Below, piece by piece: positions 17,269-25,980 of a stretch of DNA of 64,000 bases. Source of the DNA: Oceaniglobus indicus (lineage in GTDB: Bacteria > Pseudomonadota > Alphaproteobacteria > Rhodobacterales > Rhodobacteraceae). The position numbers and the translations under genes were made by a program. The stretch's first letter is position 1; every line of letters starts with the position of its first letter. The stretch is taken from contig NZ_NMZM01000004.1 in assembly GCF_002751875.1 (NCBI RefSeq), positions 186,001 through 250,000 on the forward strand, written 5' to 3'. The notes under the pieces are model-generated. The model did not search any database. It was not told the origin of the DNA and saw only the letters and a program-made list of their open reading frames with translations.

Positions 17269-19248
17269 TCAATCATCGTCGCCGGTGCGGGCCCGCCGCT
17301 CCTGGAGGCGTTGGACGAGCGCGGTTTCGAGATCCTTGTTCAGCTCGCGCGCGCGGGCGACATAGGCCTCGTTTTCCTCGACGGGCTTGCCCGGCTCCCA
17401 CAGGCCGGCCAGCTCCAGCATGGCCCGGCGATCCATCCTGAAGAACTCGTGTTCCATTTCGACAGCTTCATAGTCGGGAATGCCCATGTGTTCGAGAACA
17501 TAGCGGCCCGCGCGCAGAGAGCTGTCGAACATCTCGCGCACGATGTCGTTGGCGCCCGCGGCATAAAGTTCATAGACATGCACGCGGTCGTAGGCGCGGG
17601 CGACGATATGCAGGTCGGGACGGACCGCCCGGGCATGGGTGACGAGGTTGATCGCGGCCTGGCGGCCATCCATGGCGACGACCAGCACGCGGGCGTTTTC
17701 GATTCCCGCGGCGTGGAGCAATTCGGGGCGGGTCGGGTCGCCGAAAAAGCCCTTGAAGCCGAACTTGCGCATGACCTGGATGGTGGTGAGGTTGTGATCC
17801 AGCACCGTGGTCTTGAACCCGGCGGTCTGGATCATTCGGTTGATCACCTGGCCGAAGCGGCCGACGCCGGCGATGATGATGGGTTGCTGGTCGTCGATTT
17901 CGTCCGGGTCGGGGTTGTCGGTGGTGTCGGTGATGCGCTTGGACACCGCCTCGTAGGCGATGAAGAACAGGGGTGTCAGCAGCATCGAGAGGGCGACCAC
18001 CAACAGAATTTCCTGGGCCAGCTCCATCGGCAAGACGTTGGTCGATAACGAGAACGAGACCAGCACGAAGCCGAATTCGCCGGCCTGCGCCAATCCGAGG
18101 GTGAAAAGCCAGCGGTCGCGCCCCCTGATCCGGAAGATGAGCGCAAGAAAGAAAAGCACGCAGCCCTTGATCGCCATCACGGCCAGGGTCAGGCCCAGCA
18201 GCACGAAGGGTTCGGCGAAGAACACGGTAAAGTTGACGCCCGCACCCACCGTTATGAAGAACAACCCCAGCAACAGGCCCTTGAACGGCTCGATATCCGC
18301 GACCAGCTGATGGCGGAACTCGGAGTTGGCCAGGACGACGCCGGCGAGAAACGTGCCGAGGGCAGGCGAGAGACCGACCACGGTCATCAGGAACGCGATC
18401 GAGATCACGATCAGCAATGCGAGCGCGACGTGAAGCTCGCGCAGGCGGGCGGTGTGCACGAAGCGGAAGATCGGGCGGGTGCCGAAGGCGCCGAAGATCA
18501 CGATCAGCCCGACAGCCGCCACGGTGACCAGCGTGATCCCCCAGGCCGGCAGGCTTTGCACCAGGCTGACGGCCGCTTCGGCGGCTTTTGCCGGCTCGCC
18601 CGATGTCATCACCTGTGTGGCGTCGCCGACGTCGTCGACGATTTCAGCGGCCGAATCGAGGGTTTGGCCGTGGACAGCCGGCGGGTGTGCCGGCGCATCG
18701 CCCCGGCCCCCCGAAGCCACGCCGTCGGCCGCCCCTTGCAGCGCCAGCAGCGGAAGCAGGGTCAGCATCGGGATGACGGCCACGTCCTGGGTCAGCAGGA
18801 CCGAAAACATCGAACGCCCCCCTGACGTCTGGATCAACCCCTTTTCCGACAGGGTTTGCAGCACGATGGCGGTGGAGGACAGCGCGAAGATCATGCCGAT
18901 CGCGACGGCCTGGTTGACCGGGATCGACAGGGCGATGGCCGCCCCGCTGATCAGGCCCATGGTCAACAGCACCTGAAGGCCGCCCAGACCGATCAATCGA
19001 TGGCGCATGGCCCAGAGCGCGCGCGGCTCAAGCTCGAGGCCGATCACGAACAGCATCATGACGACGCCGAATTCGGCGAAATGCTGCCATTCGGTGGCCT
19101 CGGCGCCGACCAGGTGCACCACGGGGCCGATTATGATGCCCGCCGCGAGATAGCCGAGGACCGATCCCAGCCCCAGACGTGCGGCGATCGGCACCGCGAG
19201 AACCGCGGCGGCCAGATAGATCGAAGCCTGATAGAGGAAGGATTCCAT
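17269..19248 (-). CDS. Kef-type monovalent cation:proton antiporter (CPA2) with RCK domain
   Basis: 659 residues. A 12-13 helix CPA2 exchanger core (SVLGYLAAGIIIGP, FALSSTAIVLQTLSEKG, GLFFITVGAGVN, GLAQAGEFGFVL) is followed by a cytoplasmic RCK/TrkA-N domain from about residue 454 (IIIAGVGRFGQVINRM). It resembles KefB/KefC K+ efflux systems. The nucleotide-binding GxGxxG is intact; no KefF/KefG ancillary gene is adjacent. A Gly/Ala/Pro/Asp-rich stretch at residues about 172-232 is inserted between membrane helices and is not usual for Kef proteins. Upstream is the large PilP-like gene, in the same direction after 157 bases. Confidence 0.88.
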   Translation of the reverse strand: MESFLYQASIYLAAAVLAVPIAARLGLGSVLGYLAAGIIIGPVVHLVGAEATEWQHFAEFGVVMMLFVIGLELEPRALWAMRHRLIGLGGLQVLLTMGLISGAAIALSIPVNQAVAIGMIFALSSTAIVLQTLSEKGLIQTSGGRSMFSVLLTQDVAVIPMLTLLPLLALQGAADGVASGGRGDAPAHPPAVHGQTLDSAAEIVDDVGDATQVMTSGEPAKAAEAAVSLVQSLPAWGITLVTVAAVGLIVIFGAFGTRPIFRFVHTARLRELHVALALLIVISIAFLMTVVGLSPALGTFLAGVVLANSEFRHQLVADIEPFKGLLLGLFFITVGAGVNFTVFFAEPFVLLGLTLAVMAIKGCVLFFLALIFRIRGRDRWLFTLGLAQAGEFGFVLVSFSLSTNVLPMELAQEILLVVALSMLLTPLFFIAYEAVSKRITDTTDNPDPDEIDDQQPIIIAGVGRFGQVINRMIQTAGFKTTVLDHNLTTIQVMRKFGFKGFFGDPTRPELLHAAGIENARVLVVAMDGRQAAINLVTHARAVRPDLHIVARAYDRVHVYELYAAGANDIVREMFDSSLRAGRYVLEHMGIPDYEAVEMEHEFFRMDRRAMLELAGLWEPGKPVEENEAYVARARELNKDLETALVQRLQERRARTGDDD

Positions 19249-19405
19249 AAGGGTGTCTCTTGGGGGCGGTGTCAGACAATCGCCGGGTGCCGCCGGAAGA
19301 TCAACAAAGAAGCGGGAGTCATGCGCCCGGCACTAGGAGTGGCGTTCGCGGTGCGCATTGCCGACCAAGGGGGCGCGCCACTAGGCGCGCCCGCCCAAGT
19401 GCCGG

Positions 19406-22400
19406 TTAGCCGTTGGGCATGGACAATGTCACGTTGCGCCCCCGCTTGGTATAGCTGAGGTTGCTTTGACCGATCGCGGCCACGCGACCGCCATCGACGC
19501 TGTCTCCGACCTTGACCTTGACGAATTTCCCCGAAGGCAGGCGAACGAGGGCCCGACGGTTCGATGTGCTGCCGTAGACGCCGATCAGGTTGACCTTGCC
19601 CAGGTTGATCGCCTTCTTGATCGTGGCGCGCTGTGTGACCGATGCCTTGCTCGGGATGCGCGGTGTGGTGACGGCGGCCGCGCTGGCGACCTGGGTGGTC
19701 GTGGCGGTCCGGGGCGCTGGCGTGGCGACTTGGGGCGCGGGCGCTGCGGCGAGCCGTTTCGCCGCGGCGGCAGCCAGACCGGCCGGGCGTTGCCGCGGCG
19801 TTCGGGACTGTGCGACCGCGAACGGGCTGACCGGTTCCGTGGGCTCCAGCGCCTGTTCCAGTGCTTCGCGGACAGCGTCCGACGAGACGGGGGTGTCGAT
19901 CACCAGATCGGCCGGTGCCGCGCGGGGCGGAACGGCGGCCCGTGCGACCAGCAGGCTCGCGGCGCGCGTGGCTTCGGCCGCGGCGTCTCCGGGCGAGGGC
20001 GCGGCGGCGGCGATGCTCTCGGGTCGCGGACGGGGTGTGATGCCCGGCAATTCGACTTGCGGCGCGATCCGATCGGTGTCGAGCGTGGTCTGCTCGTTGA
20101 CGGGTGCGGCGTCGGCGGGCCGATCCCGCGGTCGGATGCGCGGCAGATCCGGCTGGGTTGCGGGCGTCGGCGCAAGAGAGGCGGGGCGCGCCGGTCTGTC
20201 GGGTGGCGTGATGGGCGGCGGCCCTTGGGTCACGACGATCCCCTCGGGCGACACCGCGCCGTCCGGGGTGGCCTGAACCAGGCCGCGGTCGTCCAGATCG
20301 AAGGTGCGTCCAGGCGGTGCCGGGGGCGTTGGCGATGCGGGCAGCGCGGGTGCGGCGGGATCGGGCAGACGCGCGACATCGCGGCTGGCGATGCTGTCGT
20401 CCACCGAAGCGGCATAAAGTTCGTCGATGCGATCAATGGTCGGCGCTTCGGGATTGTCCGGGGCGCGGTTCCAGATTCCGGTGGTGGCATAGCGCGAGAC
20501 GACGGAATCGCCGTCCATCGGCGTTTCGGCCAAGGCGCGCTGCAGCGGGTCGGGCGACGGACGCGCAGGCAGGGGGGCCGGTGCATCGGTTTCGGTCGTC
20601 GGCTGGATTTCCGCGGCCGGCGGTGCGCTGGGTGCACGGGGGGCGGCGGTATCGACCCGGGCATCGGGTTCCGGCGCGGAACTTGCGCCGGGCGTTTCGG
20701 CCGAATCCATGGCGTTGCCCGGCAGCGCCGCGATCTCGGTTTCCGGGGATGCCGGTGCCTCGGTCGCCGCCTGCTCGGGCAGGGCGGGTTCGGGCGTTGC
20801 GGACTCGGCGGTTTCGGGCGCCGGGTCTTGCGAGGCAGAGGAGACCGGATCGGCAAGCCGCGCGACCTCGGCTGCGGTTTCGCTGCCATCGTCGCCAACC
20901 ACGTCGCGGTCGCCCAACACGAAAAACGCGGTCCAGACGCCAACGGCAAGGATCACCGCGACCACAAGACCGATCACAACCGGCAGGATGGCGCGCGATG
21001 TTCTGGTCTGGCTGCGGGCGCCGAAAACCGTCATCGCCTCGGCTTCGTTCAGGCGCGATCGGGGCGCAACGGTGGACGGCGCTGCCTTGAGGCTTTCGGC
21101 CGCGCGCTCGGCGGCGGGCGGCGTGCCGGTGGGTGTGACGCGGGGCTGTCCGCCTGCAAGGGGGCGGCGTGCGCCGGGCTTCGGGGTTTCGCCGGCGGTG
21201 CCACGCAGGGGCGCAGCGGAACCATCGGCGCGGGCGTCGGTGGCGGGCTTGGGCGCTCGTCCGGGCAGGTCGGGCAGGGGGGCGCGACGCGGTGGTGGCG
21301 GCGGAACATCGGCGCCCGGCACGTCCGGCGGGCCGTCGGGGCCGGCCCCGAACCGCGCCGCCAGTCGGCTGAGGCGGCTTTCGCTGCCCTCGGCACCGGG
21401 TGCCGGCGTAGCCGCCGGTTTGCGCCGTGAGGAAAACGACAGCGGAACAGGGGGAATCTCGTCGAATTCCATCGCCGCTGCGGTATCGGCGTTCAGCGGC
21501 GCGCGTCCTGGCGGCGCCGATGGCGGGCGCTTGGCAGGAACGGACGGGGCGTCCGCCGTCTTGACCGGTGCATCGGGGGTGCCGGCTTGCGCGGGGACCT
21601 CGGCCGTCGCGGGCACGGGGGGCGGCGGCTTTTTCCGTGGTTCGGCATCCGCGGCCGGGGCGGGCTTCGGCGGTTTGTCGCCTTTCACCGCGGTGTCATC
21701 ACCGCGGTCCGACGCCTTCGTGCGGCTGCCGGTGGCCGATTCCACGGCCTCTTCGCCGCCTGATTCGCGGACGGGTTCAACGACCGGCGCCTTGGCCTCA
21801 GCCGGTGCAGGCTTGCTTTCTGCCTTGTCCTTGGGCGCGCTGGCCGGTTCCGCCTGCTTGTCCGCGCGGGCGGGCACCTCTGGGTTTGCCGTTTCCGATT
21901 TTGCCGCGTCGGCCGCTGCGTTTGCCAGGTCGTGGGCACGCAGTTCTTCGGCGGCGGCTTCCAATGCGGCGGCTTCGGCTTCCGCCTTGGCCTCGGCCGC
22001 TTGTCGGCTGCGCAGCAATGCCGTTGGTCCGAAGTTGATCGGCCCGCCGAATTTGCCGGCCTCGGGCACGGCAAGGAATCGCACCGGATTGAACGATTTG
22101 CCCACCGCGAAGGCTTCGGCTTCGGCCAGCGTTTCCCGCGCGACGGCCGCTACCGACAGTTCCTTGCGGTTCTTCAGACGCCAGATATAGACGAGATCAT
22201 CCAGCGGATAGGGCGTCATCCCGTCCAACTCGTCGCGCACGGCGGCTTCACGGGCCGCCTTGCGCTGGCCGTTCCCGGTGCCAGCGGACACCTCGGGATG
22301 ATCCAGCGTCGTGAACAGGATTTCGGAATTCGGGATGACCACCTGGGTGGTCATCGGCAGGTCGCTGGATTCGGCCGCGCGGTTGCGCAGGTCGGTGATA

Positions 22401-22519
22401 TTGGTATCGAAATCGGGATCGGACAGTGAAACCTCGCCCAGCAGGACGGGCGGCTCCTGGGTCAGATCGAACAGTCTGATTCCGGACGGGGAAAGATCGA
22501 GTGAGAAATTCGGCTTCAT
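19406..22519 (-). CDS. Large single-pass membrane protein, PilP/GspC-like C-terminal domain
   Basis: 1037 residues. Residues about 1-170 form a folded N-terminal domain (FSLDLSPSGIRLFDL, then TTQVVIPNSEILFTTLDHP and VYIWRLKNRKELSVAAVAR) with the feel of an actin-like PilM/GspL domain, which I cannot prove. Residues 170-505 are Ala/Pro/Glu-rich and disordered. A single membrane helix lies at about 511-533. A second disordered Pro/Ala/Asp region follows to about 960. The last 75 residues (VNLIGVYGSTSNRRALVRL, GKFVKVKVGDSVDGGRV, LSMPNG) resemble the periplasmic homology region of PilP/GspC. Automated pipelines may call it a translation initiation factor because of low-complexity matches; nothing supports that. 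No pilus or secretion gene is nearby. Confidence 0.7.
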   Translation of the reverse strand: MKPNFSLDLSPSGIRLFDLTQEPPVLLGEVSLSDPDFDTNITDLRNRAAESSDLPMTTQVVIPNSEILFTTLDHPEVSAGTGNGQRKAAREAAVRDELDGMTPYPLDDLVYIWRLKNRKELSVAAVARETLAEAEAFAVGKSFNPVRFLAVPEAGKFGGPINFGPTALLRSRQAAEAKAEAEAAALEAAAEELRAHDLANAAADAAKSETANPEVPARADKQAEPASAPKDKAESKPAPAEAKAPVVEPVRESGGEEAVESATGSRTKASDRGDDTAVKGDKPPKPAPAADAEPRKKPPPPVPATAEVPAQAGTPDAPVKTADAPSVPAKRPPSAPPGRAPLNADTAAAMEFDEIPPVPLSFSSRRKPAATPAPGAEGSESRLSRLAARFGAGPDGPPDVPGADVPPPPPRRAPLPDLPGRAPKPATDARADGSAAPLRGTAGETPKPGARRPLAGGQPRVTPTGTPPAAERAAESLKAAPSTVAPRSRLNEAEAMTVFGARSQTRTSRAILPVVIGLVVAVILAVGVWTAFFVLGDRDVVGDDGSETAAEVARLADPVSSASQDPAPETAESATPEPALPEQAATEAPASPETEIAALPGNAMDSAETPGASSAPEPDARVDTAAPRAPSAPPAAEIQPTTETDAPAPLPARPSPDPLQRALAETPMDGDSVVSRYATTGIWNRAPDNPEAPTIDRIDELYAASVDDSIASRDVARLPDPAAPALPASPTPPAPPGRTFDLDDRGLVQATPDGAVSPEGIVVTQGPPPITPPDRPARPASLAPTPATQPDLPRIRPRDRPADAAPVNEQTTLDTDRIAPQVELPGITPRPRPESIAAAAPSPGDAAAEATRAASLLVARAAVPPRAAPADLVIDTPVSSDAVREALEQALEPTEPVSPFAVAQSRTPRQRPAGLAAAAAKRLAAAPAPQVATPAPRTATTTQVASAAAVTTPRIPSKASVTQRATIKKAINLGKVNLIGVYGSTSNRRALVRLPSGKFVKVKVGDSVDGGRVAAIGQSNLSYTKRGRNVTLSMPNG

Positions 22520-22674
22520 ATCAGCGGTCTACCATGTGTCGACGCGCGCGGGAGTCCCCGGCCCGGTTCAGGCGGATCTGTAGCAGCTTTCCGCCGAAAA
22601 ATACAAAACAGCTTTCGGTCCGTTAATCGAGTATCAATGTTAACAAACCGAAAATCCCAAGGAAAGGGTTCACG

Positions 22675-23409
22675 ATGAGGATGGAGCAAGGACGAGCGGG
22701 ATGGAAAGCGGCCCTGGCGGTCTGCGCGATGTGCGCGCTGCCGCTTGGCACGGCGGCGCGCGCGCAGGACGCTGCTGCAACGCCGGACGCCGGGCGCCTG
22801 ACGGTGATGGGCGAGGGCAGCGTTTCGGTGGTGCCGGACATGGCCATCCTGACGCTGGGCGTGCAGACTGAGGATTCTGCGGCAACGGCCGCATTCGACG
22901 CGGCCAGCGCCACGATGGAGAAGATTCTGGCGGCGCTGCGCGACAGCGGGATCGAGGCTGGCGATCTGCAGACCAGCGGCCTGTCGCTGTCGCCGGTCTA
23001 TGGCGAGCGGTACGAGGATGCGCCGCGCGCGCCGACGATGTATCGCGCGTCGTCCGATCTGAACGTGCGGGTGCGTGATCTTGACCGGCTCGGCGCCGTG
23101 ATCGACGCTGCAGCCAAGGCCGGCGGCAACAGTTTCGGCGGGCTGCGCTTTGCCTTGTCCGACCCGGACGAGGCCGAAAATGCCGCGCGCCGCGCCGCGG
23201 TGCAGGATGCACAGGACAAGGCCGCGCTGTTCGCGGACGCGGCGGGGCAAACGATAGGTGGCGTGATCGAGATGGACGAGACGCAGACCGGCGGTGGCCC
23301 GATGCCGATGATGGAAGCGTCCGTCATGCGGTCGATGCCGGCGGCCGAGGGCACGCTGGACGTGCAGGCCGGTGTGCGGATCGTCTTCGCGCTTTCGCCG
23401 CAGCCGTGA
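22675..23409 (+). CDS. Exported SIMPL (DUF541) domain protein
   Basis: 244 residues. Residues 1-30 form a signal peptide with cleavage after AARAQ. The SIMPL domain covers the rest: LTVMGEGSVSVVPDMAIL (the usual GEG.V.V.PD start), GIEAGDLQTSGLSLSPVY, and SGGLR-type FGGLRFALSDP. The family is periplasmic or outer-membrane associated; members have been linked to stress and to IL-1-receptor signalling in mammals, but the molecular role is unsettled. Divergent from the PilP-like gene across 155 AT-rich bases that probably hold both promoters. It converges on the sensor kinase gene. Confidence 0.88.
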   Translation: MRMEQGRAGWKAALAVCAMCALPLGTAARAQDAAATPDAGRLTVMGEGSVSVVPDMAILTLGVQTEDSAATAAFDAASATMEKILAALRDSGIEAGDLQTSGLSLSPVYGERYEDAPRAPTMYRASSDLNVRVRDLDRLGAVIDAAAKAGGNSFGGLRFALSDPDEAENAARRAAVQDAQDKAALFADAAGQTIGGVIEMDETQTGGGPMPMMEASVMRSMPAAEGTLDVQAGVRIVFALSPQP

Positions 23410-23419
23410 TCGAAAACGC

Positions 23420-23444
23420 GGGGCGATGCGTCAGGCGTCGCCCC
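23420..23444 (-). terminator. Possible terminator between the SIMPL and sensor kinase genes
   Basis: Stem GGGGCGA (23420-23426) / TCGCCCC (23438-23444); on the minus strand it is followed by GCGTTTTCG. It overlaps the kinase stop codon. The T run is short, so it is a weak call. Confidence 0.35.
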
Positions 23445-24468
23445 CGTCGGGATCGTGGCCGTCCAGGTAATCGGGAAACCAGACGGTGACGGTGGTGCCG
23501 TCGGACGAGCTTTCCAGCCGGCTTTCACCGTCGATCTGCGTGACGAACGCCTCGGTCAGCTTGCTGCCCGCACCGCTGCCCAGGATAAGGCCGTGGCCCA
23601 TGCCGCCACCGTCGTCGGCAACCTGCAGGCGCAGCTTGGCGCCATCGCGCGTCAGGCTGACATCGATCCGGCCCTGTGCCTTGTCGGTGAACGCGTATTT
23701 CAGCGCATTCGTCACCAGTTCGTTGACGATCAGGCCCAGCGGCACCGCCGTGCGCGTGCTGAGGGGGATGGCATCCAGATGCGGCCGGAGGATCACGCGT
23801 GAGGCATCGGTCACCGATTGCGCCAGACCGTCCAGCACCGCGCCGAGATAGGTGTCGGCCTGCACCCGGTCCACCGTGTCGGCGCTGTTCAGGGTCTTGT
23901 AGAGCACGGCAAGCGCATGAACCCGGTCGCGGACCTTCACCAGCGGGCGGGTGACGTCGGGATTGCTGCGCTTGCGCGCTTCCATGGCGACGATCCCGGA
24001 AATCATGCTGAGACTGTTCATCACGCGGTGGTTCAGCTCGACCAGCATCGCGCGGGCCCGTTTCAGATCGTTGTCCCGGCGCGCGGCAAGACGCCGGGCG
24101 CGGCTGATGTCGCGAAAGGTCAGCGCGAAATGGCCGGGGGCCGACAGGGGCGCGACGAACACGTCGAAATCGCGTTTGAATGCCGGTTGGAAATGACAGA
24201 AGCGGTGCGGTTTGCGCGCCTGGACGATTTCGGCGCATTTGGCGATGAACGCGGGATCCACCCCCGAAAACAGCTCAAGCGCGGTGCGACCCTCGGCGTC
24301 GCCGATGCCGGTGATGCGGGCAAAAGCGGGATTGGGCCGGGTGATCACGAAGTCCGGCGCAGACCCGTCCGCATCATCGACCATCCGACAGATGCAGAAC
24401 GCATCGTCGGACAGCGCAAGGAACTCGAGAATCTCGGGCTCGCTGTTGGGGTGTGCATCTCTGGGCAT
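23431..24468 (-). CDS. PAS-sensor histidine kinase, HisKA_2/HWE type, orphan
   Basis: 345 residues with no membrane segment. An N-terminal PAS-like domain (residues about 10-125: FLALSDDAFCICRMV, NPAFARITGIGD) is followed by a HisKA_2-type dimerisation box, VELNHRVMNSLSMISG, with phosphoacceptor H147. An ATPase domain follows with the N-box VNELVTNALKYAF (N249/N254) and DDGGGMG. Kinases of this kind in alphaproteobacteria often feed the general stress response (PhyR/NepR/EcfG), but no response regulator or sigma factor gene is adjacent, so its target is unknown. It lies downstream of metY, after 129 bases, on the same strand. Confidence 0.88.
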   Translation of the reverse strand: MPRDAHPNSEPEILEFLALSDDAFCICRMVDDADGSAPDFVITRPNPAFARITGIGDAEGRTALELFSGVDPAFIAKCAEIVQARKPHRFCHFQPAFKRDFDVFVAPLSAPGHFALTFRDISRARRLAARRDNDLKRARAMLVELNHRVMNSLSMISGIVAMEARKRSNPDVTRPLVKVRDRVHALAVLYKTLNSADTVDRVQADTYLGAVLDGLAQSVTDASRVILRPHLDAIPLSTRTAVPLGLIVNELVTNALKYAFTDKAQGRIDVSLTRDGAKLRLQVADDGGGMGHGLILGSGAGSKLTEAFVTQIDGESRLESSSDGTTVTVWFPDYLDGHDPDGGDA

Positions 24469-24597
24469 GGCGGCCGAAACTCAAAAGCTGGTCGTTGGCC
24501 CGTGCATTACAGTGGCCCGCGAAGGGAGGGAAGCCGATATGCCCCGATCGTGTGGCGCGGGGCTGTATCGGATGCCCGCACCACACGACCGCCCGTG

Positions 24598-25887
24598 TCA
24601 GGCGGTGGCCTTGGCCAGGGCCTGATCCAGATCGGCGATCAGGTCTTCGACGTTCTCGGTGCCGATGGACAGGCGCACGAGTTCCGGGGCCGCACCGGCC
24701 GCGCGCTGCTGGGCTTCGTCCAGCTGGCGGTGGGTGGTCGAGGCCGAATGGATCACCAGCGACCGGGTATCGCCAAGGTTCGCCACGTGCGAGAAGATCT
24801 CGAGCGCCTCGATCAGTTTCACGCAGGCGTCATAGCCGCCCTTGACCGCAAAGGTGAACAGGCCGCCGGCGCCGCGCGGGCAGACGGTTTTCGTCCGCTC
24901 GTAATAGGGCGAGCTTTCCAGCCCGGCATAGGTGACGTATTCGACGCGCGGATCGTCCTCGAGCCACTTGGCCACCTTCACCGCGTTCTCGACGTGGCGT
25001 TCCATGCGCAGGCTCAGGGTTTCGATCCCCATCAGCGTGTAATGCGCCGCCTGCGGGTTCATCGTCATGCCGAGGTCGCGCAGCCCGATGGCGATGCCGT
25101 GGAAGGTATAGGCCAGGGGGCCGAACGTCTCGTGGAACTTGAGGCCGTGATAGGCGGGTTCCGGCTGGCTGAGCGACGGGAACTTGTCCGATGCCGACCA
25201 GTCGAATTTGCCCGAATCGACGATGCAGCCGCCGGTGACGGTGCCGTTGCCGGTCAGGTACTTGGTGGTGGAGTGCACGACCAGCGACGCGCCGTGATCG
25301 AACGGGCGGCACAGGTATGGCGTGGCCGTGGTGTTGTCGACGATCAGCGGGATACCGGCGGCATCGGCGATGTCGGCAATGGCGCGCACGTCCATGATAT
25401 AGCCGCCGGGGTTGGCGATCGCTTCGCCGAAGATGGCGCGGGTGTCATCGTTGATGGCGGCCTTGACGGCATCGGTGTCGTCGAAGTCGACAAAGGTCGC
25501 GGACCAGCCGAAGCGTTTGATCGTCTGGGTGAATTGCGTGACCGTTCCGCCATAGAGGCGCGTGGAGGCGATGATGTTCTTGCCCGGCGACATCAGCGGG
25601 AACAGCGCCATGATCTGGGCCGCGTGACCCGACGAACAGCACACCGCGCCGACGCCGCCTTCCAGGGTTGCGATCCGTTCCTGCAATACCGCGACCGTGG
25701 GGTTGGTCAGGCGCGAATAGATGTATCCGACCTCTTGCAGGTTGAACAGCGCGGCGGCGTGATCGGCATCGCGGAACACATAGGCCGTAGTCTGATAGAT
25801 CGGCGTCTGGCGCGCGCCGGTGGCCGGGTCGGGCCGCGATCCGGCGTGGATCTGCAAGGTGTCGAAGCCATAGGTGGTGTCGGACAT
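24598..25887 (-). CDS. metY: O-acetylhomoserine sulfhydrylase (aminocarboxypropyltransferase)
   Basis: 429 residues, a PLP enzyme of the Cys/Met metabolism family. It makes homocysteine (or methionine with methanethiol) from O-acetyl-L-homoserine. The family start YGFDTLQIHAG, the segment YIYSRLTNPTVAVLQERIA, and the PLP-lysine motif VVHSTTKYLTGNGT (K209) are all present. The longer insertions between them are as in MetY rather than MetB/MetC. ATG 25887 has AAAGGGA about 9 bases upstream. That Shine-Dalgarno can pair with CCCTTT further upstream (see the hairpin at 25898-25933). Confidence 0.95.
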   Translation of the reverse strand: MSDTTYGFDTLQIHAGSRPDPATGARQTPIYQTTAYVFRDADHAAALFNLQEVGYIYSRLTNPTVAVLQERIATLEGGVGAVCCSSGHAAQIMALFPLMSPGKNIIASTRLYGGTVTQFTQTIKRFGWSATFVDFDDTDAVKAAINDDTRAIFGEAIANPGGYIMDVRAIADIADAAGIPLIVDNTTATPYLCRPFDHGASLVVHSTTKYLTGNGTVTGGCIVDSGKFDWSASDKFPSLSQPEPAYHGLKFHETFGPLAYTFHGIAIGLRDLGMTMNPQAAHYTLMGIETLSLRMERHVENAVKVAKWLEDDPRVEYVTYAGLESSPYYERTKTVCPRGAGGLFTFAVKGGYDACVKLIEALEIFSHVANLGDTRSLVIHSASTTHRQLDEAQQRAAGAAPELVRLSIGTENVEDLIADLDQALAKATA

Positions 25888-25897
25888 GAGAACGCAT

Positions 25898-25933
25898 CCC
25901 TTTCATTGTTTGTCGTGGCTTTAGTGCAAAGGG
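25898..25933 (-). promoter_or_regulatory. Possible Shine-Dalgarno-sequestering hairpin upstream of metY
   Basis: On the minus strand CCCTTT (25933-25928) can pair with AAAGGG (25903-25898), the likely ribosome binding site of metY, across a 24-base loop. The stem is short. Methionine genes of alphaproteobacteria are often under SAM riboswitches, but I do not recognise a SAM-II core here. Confidence 0.25.
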
Positions 25934-25980
25934 CGCAGGTGATCAACGACGCCCGACAGCGCGGCGGAAAGCGCGCGCTG

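Noticed and set aside
19466-21430. 654-codon open frame antisense to the PilP-like gene
   Set aside because: Gly/Arg repeats that mirror Ala/Pro codons; no start signal and no fold-like pattern.
19406-22519. Translation initiation factor IF-2 identity for the 1037-residue protein
   Set aside because: No GTPase motifs; similarity would come only from Ala/Pro/Glu-rich segments.
25888-25980. SAM-II riboswitch upstream of metY
   Set aside because: The expected conserved core (TGATTT, TTGCA, GCTAAA in order) is not there; only a short Shine-Dalgarno hairpin remains.
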